Assembly: GCF_002723615.1 (NCBI RefSeq)
Contig: NZ_KZ304959.1
Coordinates: 1-64,000 of the forward strand
DNA: 64,000 nt
Source of the DNA: Limimaricola cinnabarinus
GTDB lineage: Bacteria; Pseudomonadota; Alphaproteobacteria; Rhodobacterales; Rhodobacteraceae
Direction: 5' to 3'
Of this stretch, positions 15,904 through 25,822 are shown piece by piece. The number at the start of each line of letters is the position of its first letter. The first letter of the stretch is position 1. The notes under the pieces are model-generated. The model did not search any database and was not told the origin of the DNA. It worked only from the letters and a program-made list of their open reading frames with translations. A program made the translations under genes and the position numbers.

Positions 15904-16524
15904 GTGACCAAACGCACCTCTGCCAAGTACAAGATCGACCGCCGCATGGGCGAGAACATCTGGGGCCGTCCGAAGTCCCCGGTGAACCGCCGCGAATACG
16001 GCCCCGGCCAGCACGGCCAGCGCCGCAAGCAGAAGCTGTCGGATTTCGGCATCCAGCTGCGCGCCAAGCAGAAGCTCAAGGGCTACTATGGCGACCTGAC
16101 CGAGAAGCAGTTCCGCCGCATCTTCGGTGAGGCCGAGCGCGTCAAGGGCGACACCGGCGAGAACCTGATCGGTCTGCTGGAGCGCCGTCTCGACGCCGTC
16201 GTCTACCGCGCCAAGTTCGTGCCGACCGTCTTCGCCGCCCGCCAGTTCGTGAACCACGGCCACGTGACCGTGAACGGCAAGCGCGTGAACATCCCCTCCT
16301 ACCGCGTCAAGGAAGGCGACGTCATCGCCGTCCGTGACAAGTCCAAGCAGCTCGCCGTGGTGCTGGAAGCCGTCCAGCTGCCCGAGCGCGACACCCCGGA
16401 CTACCTCGAGGTGGACCACTCCAAGATGACCGCGACCTTCGTGCGCGTGCCGCAGCTGGGCGACGTGCCCTACCCGGTGATGATGGAGCCCAACCTCGTC
16501 GTCGAATTCTACGCCAAGAACTGA
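15904..16524 (+). CDS. rpsD: 30S ribosomal protein S4
   Basis: Ribosomal protein S4, 206 residues, one of the primary 16S rRNA binders that nucleates the 30S body. The sequence is nearly family consensus: N-terminal [35 protein letters not shown], and the S4 RNA-binding domain from [14 protein letters not shown] through [20 protein letters not shown]. The GTG start at 15904 follows AGAAGGAGA. It is outside the large ribosomal protein operon, as usual in this group, with its own promoter and terminator. Confidence 0.97.
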   Translation: MTKRTSAKYKIDRRMGENIWGRPKSPVNRREYGPGQHGQRRKQKLSDFGIQLRAKQKLKGYYGDLTEKQFRRIFGEAERVKGDTGENLIGLLERRLDAVVYRAKFVPTVFAARQFVNHGHVTVNGKRVNIPSYRVKEGDVIAVRDKSKQLAVVLEAVQLPERDTPDYLEVDHSKMTATFVRVPQLGDVPYPVMMEPNLVVEFYAKN

Positions 16525-16549
16525 TCCGAAAACGGATCGAGGGACATCG

Positions 16550-16582
16550 GGGCCGCGCGGGAGACCGCGCGGCCCTTTCTTC
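16550..16582 (+). terminator. rpsD rho-independent terminator
   Basis: Perfect 11-base stem GGGCCGCGCGG / CCGCGCGGCCC (16550-16560 and 16565-16575) with loop GAGA, followed by TTTCTTCTTT. It starts 26 bases after the rpsD stop. Confidence 0.85.
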
Positions 16583-16590
16583 TTTCCGGC

Positions 16591-17403
16591 TCAGGCCTCG
16601 AGCCGCCCCAGCCTGCGCCGCTGCGCCCAGTCGCCCAGCGCGGCAAAGCGCGCGGCCGAGCCCTCGGGCAGGTCGAGCTGCGGCAGGTCCATGATCAGGT
16701 CCCAAAAGCGCCGCTCCGCCTCGGGGCCCTGCGCCATCGCTTCGCGCGCCATCCGCACCAGCGCCTCGGGCAGCCGCCGCTGCGGCCAGCCATGGCTGTA
16801 ATAGAGCGCGAAGGGGGCCGAGTTCAGCCCCGCCACCACCTCGGCCAGCCGGTCGAAGAGCTGTGTCACGTCGCCCCCCTCGGGCAGGCTGTGCAAAAGC
16901 GCGGCAAAGCTCCGGCCCTGCTGCACCGTCTGCACGGTCGACAGGATGAAGCTCACCGCCAGCGTCAGCACCACCATGCCGTTGACGCCCGCCACCGACT
17001 CGACCGCGTTCCACAAGGTGTCGCCGGGCCGGGTGATCGCGCCGCCCAGCGTCGAGAGCAGGTGTCCGGCATGGGCGGCCGCGTCCCAGAATCCCGCCTC
17101 CGACGCCGATTGCGTCAGCACCACCGCCTCGCGCGGCGCCGAGAGAAACACGAGGGTCCAGCCCAGCGCGGTGCCCAGGATCCAGAAGGCGGCGACCATG
17201 CACATCACGATCACCCCGCTGATCCGGGCCAGCACCCGGGCCGGACGATGCCGCGTCAGCCGCCGCAGCAGCGCGAAGACCCCGCGCGCGATCCGGTCCG
17301 ACAGGATCACCCGCGGCGCGGCCCCGATGGTGGCGAGCAGGAAGTCCGTCGAGATGATCGTGAGTATCGCGAGACCGGCGGCGAGATGCAGGGGCTGTTC
17401 CAT
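16591..17403 (-). CDS. Integral membrane protein, unknown function
   Basis: A 270-residue membrane protein, with hydrophobic helices near residues 6-27 ([21 protein letters not shown]), 62-88 ([21 protein letters not shown]) and about 138-158 ([21 protein letters not shown]), and a soluble C-terminal part (about 165-270). The segment between helices two and three ([20 protein letters not shown]) could be a re-entrant loop as in ion channels, but the usual selectivity-filter sequence is absent. It converges on rpsD and is divergent from hisC. Family not recognised with confidence. Confidence 0.65.
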   Translation of the reverse strand: MEQPLHLAAGLAILTIISTDFLLATIGAAPRVILSDRIARGVFALLRRLTRHRPARVLARISGVIVMCMVAAFWILGTALGWTLVFLSAPREAVVLTQSASEAGFWDAAAHAGHLLSTLGGAITRPGDTLWNAVESVAGVNGMVVLTLAVSFILSTVQTVQQGRSFAALLHSLPEGGDVTQLFDRLAEVVAGLNSAPFALYYSHGWPQRRLPEALVRMAREAMAQGPEAERRFWDLIMDLPQLDLPEGSAARFAALGDWAQRRRLGRLEA

Positions 17404-17521
17404 GCGGCTCTACATAGCGGCGCGGTCGCGATGGGCGAGGGGGCGGCGCGCGATGCGCGCTTGCCGCTGGAAACCCCGCCCGCGCAGGGCTATGCAGGCC
17501 GCGACGACAGGAGCGCAGAGA

Positions 17522-18601
17522 ATGAGCATCACCCCGCAGCCCGGCATCATGGACATCGCCCTCTATGTGGGCGGGCAGAGCAGGCTGGAGGGTCACGCGG
17601 ATCCTCTCAAGCTGTCCTCCAACGAGAACCCCTACGGCCCCAGCCCGCGCGCCGTCGCCGCGCTGGAGCAATCGGCCGCGACGCTGCACCGCTACCCCTC
17701 GACCGACCACGCCGATCTGCGCGCCGCCATCGCCCGTGTCCACGGTCTCGACGCAGATCGCATCATCTGCGGCGTGGGCTCGGACGAGGTGCTGCAATTC
17801 ATCGCCCAGTGCTATGCCGGGCCGGGTGACGAGGTGATCCACACCGAGCACGGCTTCGCCATGTATCCGATCCTCGCCCGCGCCGCGGGTGCGACGCCGG
17901 TCGAGGTGGCCGAGCGCGAACGCCGCGTCGATGTCGACGCGATCCTCGCCGCCTGCACCGCGGCCACGCGCATCATCTACCTGACCAACCCCGGCAACCC
18001 GACCGGCACGATGATCCCGAGCTCGGAGATCGAGCGGCTGGCCGGTGCGATCCCCGGCCATGTCATCCTCGTGCTCGACGGCGCCTATGTGGAGTTCGCG
18101 CAAGGCTATGACGGCGGGGCGTCGCTGGTCGAGGCGCGCGGCAACGTGGTGATGACCCGCACCTTCTCGAAGATCCACGGCCTCGGCGGGCTCAGGATCG
18201 GCTGGGGCTACGCCCCGCGCGAGATCATCGACGTGCTCAACCGCGTGCGCCAGCCCTTCAACCTGTCGAACAGCCAGCTCATGGCCGCCGAGGCCGCGAT
18301 CCGCGACGAGGGCTTCACCGAGCATTGCCGGGCCGAGACCGCGCGGCTGCGGGTCTGGATGCGCGAAAAGCTCCTGGCGCTCGGCATCGCCTGCGACGAA
18401 AGCCACGCCAACTACGTGCTGGCGCGCTTCGCGGACGAGGCCGAGGCCGCCGCCTGCGACGCGGCGCTGCGCGCAGACGGCATCCTCGTGCGCCGGGTCG
18501 GCGGCTACGGCTTTCCCGAAGGGCTGCGCATCACCGTCGGCGACGAGCCGGGCTGCAGCCGCGTGATCGACGCCATCACCCGCTTCAAGGGCGCGGCATG
18601 A
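17522..18601 (+). CDS. hisC: Histidinol-phosphate aminotransferase
   Basis: A 359-residue PLP-dependent class I/II aminotransferase. HisC makes L-histidinol phosphate; the same enzyme often also aminates prephenate or aromatic keto acids. Signs: [11 protein letters not shown] near the N-terminus, [18 protein letters not shown]-type YVEF, and the PLP lysine Lys217 in [15 protein letters not shown]. The next gene, tyrA, overlaps by ATGA, a linkage common in alphaproteobacteria that points to a role in tyrosine and phenylalanine synthesis as well as histidine. The start ([12 protein letters not shown]) fits family length. Confidence 0.93.
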   Translation: MSITPQPGIMDIALYVGGQSRLEGHADPLKLSSNENPYGPSPRAVAALEQSAATLHRYPSTDHADLRAAIARVHGLDADRIICGVGSDEVLQFIAQCYAGPGDEVIHTEHGFAMYPILARAAGATPVEVAERERRVDVDAILAACTAATRIIYLTNPGNPTGTMIPSSEIERLAGAIPGHVILVLDGAYVEFAQGYDGGASLVEARGNVVMTRTFSKIHGLGGLRIGWGYAPREIIDVLNRVRQPFNLSNSQLMAAEAAIRDEGFTEHCRAETARLRVWMREKLLALGIACDESHANYVLARFADEAEAAACDAALRADGILVRRVGGYGFPEGLRITVGDEPGCSRVIDAITRFKGAA

Positions 18602-19533
18602 GCGCGCCGGTCTTCGAACGGGTCGCGCTGATCGGCCTCGGCCTGATCGCCTCGTCCATGGCGCATGCGATGCGCCGCGCCGGGCTCGCGGGCGAGATCA
18701 CCGGCCATGCCCGCTCGGCCGAGACCCGCGCCGTGGCGCGCGAGATCGGCCTTGTCGACCGGGTCTGCGAGACCGCCGCCGAAGCGGCGGAGGGTGCCGA
18801 TCTCGTCGTGCTCTGCGTGCCGGTGGGCGCGATGGGCGCCGTGGCCGAGGAGATCGCGCCGGTGCTGGCGCCGGGCGCCACGGTCTCGGATGTCGGCTCG
18901 GTCAAGAAGGCGGTGATCGAGGCGGTGGCCCCCCACATTCCCGAGGGCGTGCATTTCATCCCCGCCCACCCGCTGGCGGGGACCGAACATTCCGGCCCGC
19001 GCTCGGGCTTTGCCGAGCTTTTCGACAACCGCTGGTGCCTGATCGTGCCGGTCGAGAACAGCGACGCGGACGCCACGGCCCGCCTGTCGCGGCTGTGGGA
19101 AGGGATGGGCGCGCATGTCGACGTGATGGATGCCGAACACCACGACCTCGTGCTCGCGGTGACGAGCCACACGCCGCACCTCATTGCCTACACCATGGTC
19201 GGCGTCGCCGACGATCTGCGCCGTGTGACCGACAGCGAGGTCATCAAGTATTCCGCCGCCGGTTTCCGCGACTTCACCCGCATCGCGGCCTCGGACCCGA
19301 CCATGTGGCGCGACGTGTTCCTGACGAACAAGGAGGCGACGCTGGAGATCCTCGGCCGCTTCACCGAGGAGCTGTTCGCCTTGCAACGCGCGATCCGCAC
19401 CGGCGACGGCGATCACCTGCACGACTACTTCACCCGCACCCGCGCGATCCGGCGCGGCATCATCGAGGCGGGGCAGGACACCGCCGCCCCGGATTTCGGG
19501 CGCGGCGCCACGCGCGGCGAAGGCCGGGACTGA
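18598..19533 (+). CDS. tyrA: Prephenate/arogenate dehydrogenase
   Basis: A 311-residue dehydrogenase that oxidatively decarboxylates prephenate (or arogenate) to the tyrosine precursor. The NAD(P)-binding loop is [11 protein letters not shown] near residues 9-19; the third glycine is Ala, a change I recall in related roseobacter proteins and so probably harmless. Further marks are [23 protein letters not shown] with the active histidine, and the helical C-terminal half ([12 protein letters not shown]). No ACT domain, so feedback control by tyrosine would need another route. Overlaps hisC by four bases. Confidence 0.93.
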   Translation: MSAPVFERVALIGLGLIASSMAHAMRRAGLAGEITGHARSAETRAVAREIGLVDRVCETAAEAAEGADLVVLCVPVGAMGAVAEEIAPVLAPGATVSDVGSVKKAVIEAVAPHIPEGVHFIPAHPLAGTEHSGPRSGFAELFDNRWCLIVPVENSDADATARLSRLWEGMGAHVDVMDAEHHDLVLAVTSHTPHLIAYTMVGVADDLRRVTDSEVIKYSAAGFRDFTRIAASDPTMWRDVFLTNKEATLEILGRFTEELFALQRAIRTGDGDHLHDYFTRTRAIRRGIIEAGQDTAAPDFGRGATRGEGRD

Positions 19534-19541
19534 GCCCGCGC

Positions 19542-20507
19542 TCAGCGCAGCCGCGGCGCCTCGCCCAGCGGGATGAACCCCAGCCGCATCGCGCCGTCCT
19601 CGAAGGCGATCGGCGCGGTGAGCACGCCGTCTTCCGCCATGCCGCCCAGCGCGCCCCGCAGGAGCGAGGATTGCGCGACCGGCACCCCGGCCTGCGCCGC
19701 GAGGTCGAGCAGCCGCTCCCAGCCGGTGATCTCGAACACCAGCTCGCCGCTCGGCCGCCCCTGCGCGTCGATGTCGAGCCTGCCGTCGCCCGCGACCGAG
19801 ACCGCGCCCCAATCTATGGCGAACCTGTCGAGCGCGACCCGCTCCAGCCGCGCCGCCCCGCCCGACAGCGCCAGCGGCGCGTCATAGGTGAGGTCGGCGT
19901 CGATCTCCGCCCGCGCGATCGTGGCGGGCAGCGCGCCCGAAGGATCGAGCGCGCGCCACGCCTCGGGCAGCGCCACCTCATCGAGCCGGGCATAGGCGTC
20001 GTAGCCGTTCACCCCGCCATTGGGCCTGAGCGCCGCGAGCAGCGCCCCCGCGCCGCTCTCCCAGCCCAAAGAGGACGCGACGCGCAGATCGGCGGCCTCG
20101 AAGGTGAACTCGCGCACCGGCAGCGTCTCGCCGATCTCGACCGCGCCGGAGGCGCGCGGGCCGGTGACCGCGATGTCGAGGTCCTGACCGGGGATCGAGA
20201 CGCGGTGCGTCTCGTCGGCCGCCACGATCAATCGGTTGGGCTGGTAGCTCTGCGCCACCACCCGCATCCGCGGGCTCTGCCAGCCGAAGGCGCCGTCGGG
20301 CGAGACCAGCTCCAGATCGCGCAGGTCGAGATCGAAGCGGTAGGGAAAGCCGCCCGTGCCCTCGGTTTCGTACTCGACGCGCCAGCCCGCCTCGCGCAGC
20401 TCTTGCGTGAGATCGGCCAGCCGCGCATCCACGGCGCGGCTGCCCCAGACCCACCAGCCGCCGAAGGCCAGCGCCAGAACTGCCGTGATGATCAGGATGA
20501 AACGCAT
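19542..20507 (-). CDS. DUF2125 domain protein
   Basis: A 321-residue protein with an N-terminal membrane anchor or signal (MRFILIITAVLALAFGGWW) and the DUF2125 pattern immediately after: WVWGSRAVDARLADL and EGTGGFPYRFDLDLRDLEL. The rest is beta-rich and AsmA-like in style, suggesting a periplasmic protein near envelope biogenesis. DUF2125 has no proven function. Start at 20507 follows AAGGGCCAG-type sequence; the longer frame is shadow. It converges on tyrA (8 bases between stops) and is divergent from the cyclotransferase gene. Confidence 0.85.
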   Translation of the reverse strand: MRFILIITAVLALAFGGWWVWGSRAVDARLADLTQELREAGWRVEYETEGTGGFPYRFDLDLRDLELVSPDGAFGWQSPRMRVVAQSYQPNRLIVAADETHRVSIPGQDLDIAVTGPRASGAVEIGETLPVREFTFEAADLRVASSLGWESGAGALLAALRPNGGVNGYDAYARLDEVALPEAWRALDPSGALPATIARAEIDADLTYDAPLALSGGAARLERVALDRFAIDWGAVSVAGDGRLDIDAQGRPSGELVFEITGWERLLDLAAQAGVPVAQSSLLRGALGGMAEDGVLTAPIAFEDGAMRLGFIPLGEAPRLR

Positions 20508-20570
20508 CGAACTGGCCCTTTCGCCCGCTGAGGATCGGGTATCTACAGGGGCCCAGCTAGGAGGACCAGC

Positions 20571-21116
20571 ATGACCGACCAGACCGCGCTTTGGGTTTTC
20601 GGCTACGGATCGCTTTTGTGGAACCCCGGTTTCACGCCAGAGGAGGTGGTGGTGGCCCGGCTCGACGGCTGGCATCGCAGCTTCTGCATGTCGTCGATTC
20701 ACCATCGCGGCTCGCCCGAGACGCCCGGCCTCGTGCTGGCGCTCGACCGCGCGCCGGGGGCCGTCTGCACCGGCCTGGCGCTGCGCGCGCCCGAGACCGA
20801 GCGCGAGCGGGTCATCGCCATGCTGCGCGCGCGCGAGCTGGTCTCCTCGGCCTATCTCGAAACCCACCAGCCGCTCGCGCTCACCGACGGGCGGGTGGTC
20901 GAGGCGCTGACCTACGTGATCGACCCCGCGCACGAGCAATATGTCGCGCTCGATCTCGAGACGCAGGCGCGGCGCATCGCGGGCGCGGTCGGCGGTCGCG
21001 GGCCGAACGACGAATATCTCTTCAACACCGCCGCGCATCTGAACGAGATGGGCGTGCACGACCCCGATCTCGACTGGCTGGTCGAACGGGTGAAGGCGCT
21101 GCAGGCGGGCAGTTGA
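20571..21116 (+). CDS. ChaC-like gamma-glutamylcyclotransferase
   Basis: A 181-residue cytosolic enzyme expected to cleave glutathione into 5-oxoproline and Cys-Gly. The fold starts with VFGYGSLLWNPGF, where Tyr12-Gly13-Ser14-Leu15 bind the glutamyl group, and Glu97 in SAYLETHQPL is in the place of the catalytic glutamate. RSFCMSSIHHRGSPETPGLV matches the ChaC subgroup. AGGAGG lies close before the ATG. It stands alone before the channel-OmpA pair. Confidence 0.88.
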   Translation: MTDQTALWVFGYGSLLWNPGFTPEEVVVARLDGWHRSFCMSSIHHRGSPETPGLVLALDRAPGAVCTGLALRAPETERERVIAMLRARELVSSAYLETHQPLALTDGRVVEALTYVIDPAHEQYVALDLETQARRIAGAVGGRGPNDEYLFNTAAHLNEMGVHDPDLDWLVERVKALQAGS

Positions 21117-21222
21117 GAGGCCGCGCCGCCACATCGCGCCGCGCTGCGGAGAAAGCCCATTGGCCTCCCGCCCCGGCGATCCTTATGGTTCACAGGTCAC
21201 AACCACGAGGACACCGCCCCGC

Positions 21223-22419
21223 ATGAGGCAGCCAGAGGCGAAACCGCAATTCTCGCAACCGGTCCGGCAGATCCTGTCGATGCTGCTGGCGCTGGGGCTC
21301 GTCGCGGCGGGGCTGGTGCTGGGCTGGAACGTGCTGCGCGGCATCTTCCTGTCGAACCCGTGGCTCAACAGCGCCATCTCGGCCTTCTTCGTGCTGGGCG
21401 TGCTGGCCTGCTTCTGGCAGGTGATCGCGCTCATCCGCTCGGTCGTCTGGATCGAGACCTTCGCCCGCCACCCGCAGGGCACCGGCCCCGCGCCGGGGCT
21501 CTTGCTGCCGCTGGCGACGCTGCTGCGCTCGCGCGGGCTGCGGCGGCACATCTCGCCCGACAGCGCCCGCTCGATCCTCGAATCGGTGGCCCAGCGCATC
21601 GACGAGGAGCGCGAGATCACGCGCTACCTCTCCAACACGCTGATCTTCCTCGGCCTGCTCGGCACCTTCTACGGCCTCGCCACCACCGTGCCGGCGCTGG
21701 TCGACACGATCCGCTCGCTCGGCCCCGAAGAGGGCGAAAGCGGTGCCGCGGTGTTCGACCGGCTGCAAGCGGGGCTGGAGACGCAGCTCGGCGGCATGGG
21801 CACGGCCTTTTCCTCGTCGCTGCTGGGCCTCGCGGGCTCGCTGGTGGTCGGGCTCTTGGAGCTTTTCGCCACCCACGGCCAGAATCGCTTCTACCGCGAG
21901 CTGGAGGAATGGCTCTCGACCATCACCCGTCTGGGCTATGCCTCGGGCGACGAGCAGGCCGGAACGGCGGGGGGCGATGCCGGGGTGCTGGCGCAGATGG
22001 TCGAGCAGCTGGGCGCGCAGCTCGACGGGCTGGGCACCGCGATCGGCGCCGCGCAGGAGGCCCGCCGCGATCACGAGGCGCGGCTCGACCGGCTGACCGA
22101 GACGCTGTCGCGGATCGCCGAGCGGATGGACCCCGAGGCCGAGCGCGCGGCGCTCGAGCGCATTGCCGAGGGGCAGGCCGAGGTGCACGAGGCGCTGATC
22201 CGCGCCGCCGAGGGCGGCAATGACAGCGAGACGCGGATGCGGCTGAGGAACATGGATGTGCAGCTTCTGCGCATCCTCGAGGAGATCTCGGCCGGGCGGC
22301 AGGACATGTTGGCCGAGCTGCGCGTCGACCTCGCCAGCCTGGGCCGGGCGCTGCGCCAGGGCGGCGGGGCGGGCGCTTCGGGCACGCTGCGCGCCATGCG
22401 CGACCGCCCGGACCGCTGA
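21223..22419 (+). CDS. MotA/TolQ/ExbB-like proton channel protein
   Basis: A 398-residue inner-membrane protein. Two hydrophobic helices near the N-terminus (about 16-36 and 45-66), a cytoplasmic domain, then two conserved helices: TLIFLGLLGTFYGLATTVPAL and FSSSLLGLAGSLVVGLLELFA, the latter typical of the MotA/TolQ/ExbB fold. These proteins form the pentameric stator that uses proton flow to drive a partner. The tail (about 240-398) is charged and helical, in the cytoplasm. The start at 21223 follows CGAGGA. The partner is the next gene, three bases downstream, which carries the matching D21 helix and an OmpA domain. Not the flagellar stator: no flagellar genes are near. Confidence 0.8.
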   Translation: MRQPEAKPQFSQPVRQILSMLLALGLVAAGLVLGWNVLRGIFLSNPWLNSAISAFFVLGVLACFWQVIALIRSVVWIETFARHPQGTGPAPGLLLPLATLLRSRGLRRHISPDSARSILESVAQRIDEEREITRYLSNTLIFLGLLGTFYGLATTVPALVDTIRSLGPEEGESGAAVFDRLQAGLETQLGGMGTAFSSSLLGLAGSLVVGLLELFATHGQNRFYRELEEWLSTITRLGYASGDEQAGTAGGDAGVLAQMVEQLGAQLDGLGTAIGAAQEARRDHEARLDRLTETLSRIAERMDPEAERAALERIAEGQAEVHEALIRAAEGGNDSETRMRLRNMDVQLLRILEEISAGRQDMLAELRVDLASLGRALRQGGGAGASGTLRAMRDRPDR

Positions 22420-22422
22420 TCC

Positions 22423-24663
22423 ATGGGCCTCAAGCGCCGCAGCTCCAACCGTTTCCAGGCCGCGATCTGGCCCGGTTTCGTCGATGCGATGACCGGACTG
22501 CTCCTGGTGCTGATGTTCGTGCTGACGGTCTTCACCGTCATGCAGTTCGCGCTGCGCGACACCATCACCGGCCAGGCCGACGAGCTCGACGCGCTGGGCG
22601 GCGAGGTCGAGCGGCTCAGCCGGGCGCTGGGGCTGGAGCGCGCGCGCGGCGCCGATCTCGAATCCGAGATCGGCAGCCTCGGCGCGCAGCTGGCCGAGGC
22701 GCGGGAGCTGGCCGAGACGCAGGCGGGCCGGATCGAGAGCCTGACGGAGGCGCGCGCGGCGCAGGAGCGCGCGCTGGGTACCGCGCGCAGCCGGATGCAG
22801 GACGCCGAGGACCGCATCGCGTTGCTCCTGGCCGACCGCGCCGCCGCGCGCGACCGCATCGCCGGGCTCGAGACGGATCTCGAAGCCGAACGCACCCGCG
22901 CGGGCGAGGCCGAGACCGCGCGCGACGCCGCCGGCCTCGCGCTGGCCACGGCACGCGAGGAGATCGACGCGCAGGCCGAAGCCGCGCGGCTCGCGGCGGC
23001 CCGGCGCGCGGCGCTGGAGGCGCTGATCGCCGATCTGGAGGCCGAGGCGCAGGCCGACGCCGAGACCATCGCCGCGCTGGAAGGCGAGGGGGCCGAAAGC
23101 GCCGAGCGGATTTCGCAGCTCGAAGCGGACCGGCTGGCCGATGCCGCCGCCGCGCAGGCGCTGCGCGCGCGGCTGGAGGATGCGGATGCGGAGCTGACGG
23201 CGATGACGCTGGCGCTCGAGGAAGAGCGCCGCGCCGCCGAAGACACCCTGACGCTGCTGGCCGCCGCCGAGGCCGCGCGCGACGATCTCGACAGGAAGCT
23301 CGCCGAGGCGGTGCTGGCACGAACCGAAAGCCAGAACGCGCTGAGCCGGGCGCTGCAGGCGGGCGAGGGGCTCGATGCACGCCTCGCCGCCGCGCTCGAT
23401 CTGGCCGAGACGACCGGGGCCGAGCTCGAAGAGGCGCGCGCCGCGCTGGCACAGGCGCAGGCCGAGGGGGAGGAGCTTTCGACCCGTCTGGCCGCCGCGC
23501 TGGCCGCGCGCGAGGAGGGCGAGGCGGATCTCGCGGCGGTGCGCGCGGAGCTGGAAGCGGCGCTGGAGGACGGCGAGACCACCGAGGCCGAGCTGCAGGA
23601 ACGCCTCGCCGCCGCGATCCTCGACCGCGACGCCGCACGCGCCGAGGCGCAGGCCGCCCGCGCGGCGGGGGAGGAGGCCGAGCGCGGCCGCGCCGACCTC
23701 GCCGATCGGCTCTCGGCGGCGCTGTCGGCCCGCGATGCGGCGCAGGCGCGGGCCGAGGCGCTGTCGCAGGACCGCAGCGAGACCGATGAGGAGCGCGCCG
23801 ATCTCGAATCGCGTCTGGCGCAGGCGCTGAGCGATCTCGACGCCGCGCGCGACAGCGCCGCGGCGCAGGCCGACGAGGCCGAGCGCCGCGCCGCGCTTTT
23901 GGAAACCGCGCGCGCCGCGCTGGCCGAGGGCGAGAGCGCCTCGGCGGCACAGCAGCGCCGGGTCGCGGCGCTGAACGCGCAGGTCGCGGCGCTGCGCGAC
24001 GACGTGGCCGAGCTGCGCGGCCTGCTCGGGCAGGCCGAGACGAGCGGGGCCGTGGCCGAGGCCGAGATCGAGGATCTGGGGGCCAGGCTCAACGCCGCGC
24101 TGGCCCGCGCCGCCGCCGAGGAGCGCCGCCGCCGCGAGCTCGAGGAGGAGGAGCGCCGCCGTCTGGAGGAAGAAGCGGCAAGGCTCGCGGCGCAGGCCGA
24201 GAATCTCGAACGCTACCGCTCGGATTTCTTCGGCGAGCTGCGCGGCATGCTGGAGGGCGAGGAAGGCGTGCGCATCGCGGGCGACCGCTTCGTCTTTTCC
24301 TCCGAGGTGCTGTTCGGCCAGGGCGAGGCGACCCTGTCGGAGGCGGGCAAGGCCGAGATCGCCAAGGTGGCGGCGCTGCTGCGCCGGATCGCCGCCGAGA
24401 TCCCGCCGGGCATCGACTGGGTGATCCGCGTCGACGGCCATACCGACGACATCCCGATCCGCGGCGGGCGCTACGCCGACAACTGGGAGCTGAGCCAGGC
24501 GCGGGCCCTGTCGGTCGTGCGCTACATGAGCGAGGAGGAGGGCATCCCGCCCCAGCGCCTCGCGGCCAACGGCTTTGGCGAATACCAGCCGCTCGACCCG
24601 GCGGACACCCCAGAGGCGCGGGCCCGCAACCGGCGGATCGAGCTCAAGCTGACCGAACGCTGA
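22423..24663 (+). CDS. MotB-like OmpA protein with very long coiled coil
   Basis: A 746-residue envelope protein. A single transmembrane helix (about 17-44, PGFVDAMTGLLLVLMFVL) holds Asp21, the equivalent of the proton-carrying aspartate of MotB/TolR/ExbD. From about 50 to 600 the sequence is an almost unbroken Ala/Glu/Arg/Leu heptad coiled coil (for example AARAALEALIADLEAEAQAD). The end is an OmpA-type peptidoglycan-binding domain (about 602-746) with VDGHTDDIPI, NWELSQARA and RARNRRIELK. With the channel gene just upstream it should form a stator unit anchored in the cell wall. The coiled coil is far longer than that of MotB. Function unknown. Confidence 0.85.
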   Translation: MGLKRRSSNRFQAAIWPGFVDAMTGLLLVLMFVLTVFTVMQFALRDTITGQADELDALGGEVERLSRALGLERARGADLESEIGSLGAQLAEARELAETQAGRIESLTEARAAQERALGTARSRMQDAEDRIALLLADRAAARDRIAGLETDLEAERTRAGEAETARDAAGLALATAREEIDAQAEAARLAAARRAALEALIADLEAEAQADAETIAALEGEGAESAERISQLEADRLADAAAAQALRARLEDADAELTAMTLALEEERRAAEDTLTLLAAAEAARDDLDRKLAEAVLARTESQNALSRALQAGEGLDARLAAALDLAETTGAELEEARAALAQAQAEGEELSTRLAAALAAREEGEADLAAVRAELEAALEDGETTEAELQERLAAAILDRDAARAEAQAARAAGEEAERGRADLADRLSAALSARDAAQARAEALSQDRSETDEERADLESRLAQALSDLDAARDSAAAQADEAERRAALLETARAALAEGESASAAQQRRVAALNAQVAALRDDVAELRGLLGQAETSGAVAEAEIEDLGARLNAALARAAAEERRRRELEEEERRRLEEEAARLAAQAENLERYRSDFFGELRGMLEGEEGVRIAGDRFVFSSEVLFGQGEATLSEAGKAEIAKVAALLRRIAAEIPPGIDWVIRVDGHTDDIPIRGGRYADNWELSQARALSVVRYMSEEEGIPPQRLAANGFGEYQPLDPADTPEARARNRRIELKLTER

Positions 24664-24666
24664 GGC

Positions 24667-25656
24667 TCACTCCCCGAGCGAAAGCGTCGCGCGCCGCTCG
24701 GACAGCGGCGCGCCGTCGCGTAGCAGCGTCACATGCCCCTCGTAATCGCCCGAGGGCCAGCCCCCTTCGGGCGCGCGCCGCCCGCTGGCGCGAAACAGCT
24801 GCGCCTGGGTCTTATCGAGCGGCATCTTTTGATCGACGACCCGGCCTTCCGGCCCCTCGACCACGAGATGCATGACATCGCCCGCGCGCCCGCCGAAGGC
24901 AAAGCCCCACAGCACCAGCGGCGTGTCGCTGCGGACCTCCGCTTGGGCGGTGCCGCGTTGCAGGTCGAGGTAATCGGGCACGCCGGGCGCGAAGCCCGCA
25001 TCGAGCAACCCGCCGGGCAGGTAATCGGGCGGCGTCTCCCACAGCGTCTGCTCGGCGGCGCCGCAGGCGACGCGGTCCTCGGGGTCGAAGGGATCGAGCT
25101 CGACGCCGTCACGGCGCACGGAGAGATGCAGATGCGGAAACTGGCTCTGCCCCGACAGCCCGACCTCGCCCAGCCGCTCGCCCGCCGCGACGCGCTGGCC
25201 GACCGCGACCGCGATCGAGCCTTGCGCCATGTGGCAATACTGCGTCTCATAGCCGTTCTCGTGGCCGATGGTGACGCCATTGCCGCAATCGCGCCCGTCC
25301 AGCTCCGGCGCGCCCTCCCAGCCCTGCAGGATATCGGGCATCTCGTCGCGCAGGCCAAGCACGACCCCATCCGCCGCGGCGCGCACCTCGACGCCCTCGG
25401 CCTGCTGCGCGATGGTCGGCAGGCGGAAATCGGTGCCCTTGTGGCCGTCATAGCTCAGCGGACCGCAGGCATAGTCGCGCGCCTCCGCCCCCGGATCGGC
25501 ATCGACATAGTTCTGCACCACGCAATCCTCGCCCGGCACGCAATCGATCGGCAGCGTGAGGCTGAACGGTGCCTCCTGCGCGGTGGCGGCGATGGGCAGC
25601 AACAGCACCAGCGCGGCGGCGCGGGGCAGGGCGGGCGGGAAGAATACGGCGGACAT
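24667..25656 (-). CDS. M23 family peptidase, exported
   Basis: A 329-residue protein with a signal peptide (hydrophobic LPRAAALVLLLPIAATAQ, ends near 27) and an LytM/M23 zinc peptidase domain. Zinc ligands are His72 and Asp76 in GHKGTDFRL and His177 in HLHLS, with His142 (YCHMAQ) and His175 as the other active-site histidines. M23 enzymes cut peptidoglycan cross-bridges or act as regulators of amidases. The C-terminal 110 residues are an extra beta-domain of unknown role. The start at 25656 fits a GGAG site 8 bases upstream. It converges on the OmpA gene, stops four bases apart. Confidence 0.88.
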   Translation of the reverse strand: MSAVFFPPALPRAAALVLLLPIAATAQEAPFSLTLPIDCVPGEDCVVQNYVDADPGAEARDYACGPLSYDGHKGTDFRLPTIAQQAEGVEVRAAADGVVLGLRDEMPDILQGWEGAPELDGRDCGNGVTIGHENGYETQYCHMAQGSIAVAVGQRVAAGERLGEVGLSGQSQFPHLHLSVRRDGVELDPFDPEDRVACGAAEQTLWETPPDYLPGGLLDAGFAPGVPDYLDLQRGTAQAEVRSDTPLVLWGFAFGGRAGDVMHLVVEGPEGRVVDQKMPLDKTQAQLFRASGRRAPEGGWPSGDYEGHVTLLRDGAPLSERRATLSLGE

Positions 25657-25761
25657 GGGGAAACTCCGGCTACGGGTCATCGCCCCACAGTGGCGCAGGC
25701 CGGGGCGCTTCACCAGATGCCACCGCGCCACCACGGCGCGCAGCGGCGGAAGCGCGCCATG

Positions 25762-25794
25762 AAAAAAGCGCGGCCCCCGCAAAAGGGGCCGCGC
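25762..25794 (-). terminator. clpA rho-independent terminator
   Basis: Stem GCGCGGCCCC / GGGGCCGCGC (25768-25777 and 25785-25794) followed, on the minus strand, by six T residues (25767-25762). It lies 29 bases beyond the clpA stop and also upstream of the M23 start. Confidence 0.85.
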
Positions 25795-25822
25795 CTGTCT
25801 CGAAGGCTTCAGGGCCGCGGCG

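Noticed and set aside
18598-18660. Defective nucleotide-binding loop in TyrA (Gly to Ala)
   Set aside because: The same change is, as far as I recall, usual in related proteins, and the rest of the enzyme is intact.
21190-24441. Open frame of more than 1000 codons on the minus strand opposite the channel-OmpA pair
   Set aside because: It mirrors the codon bias of the plus-strand genes; its composition (Arg, Gly, Leu, Gln-rich) is shadow-like, while the plus strand has clear MotA and OmpA motifs.
21223-24663. Zorya-type anti-phage defence (zorA-zorB)
   Set aside because: In Zorya the long coiled tail is on the MotA-like ZorA and the OmpA partner is short; here it is the reverse, and no zorC, zorD or zorE-like gene follows.
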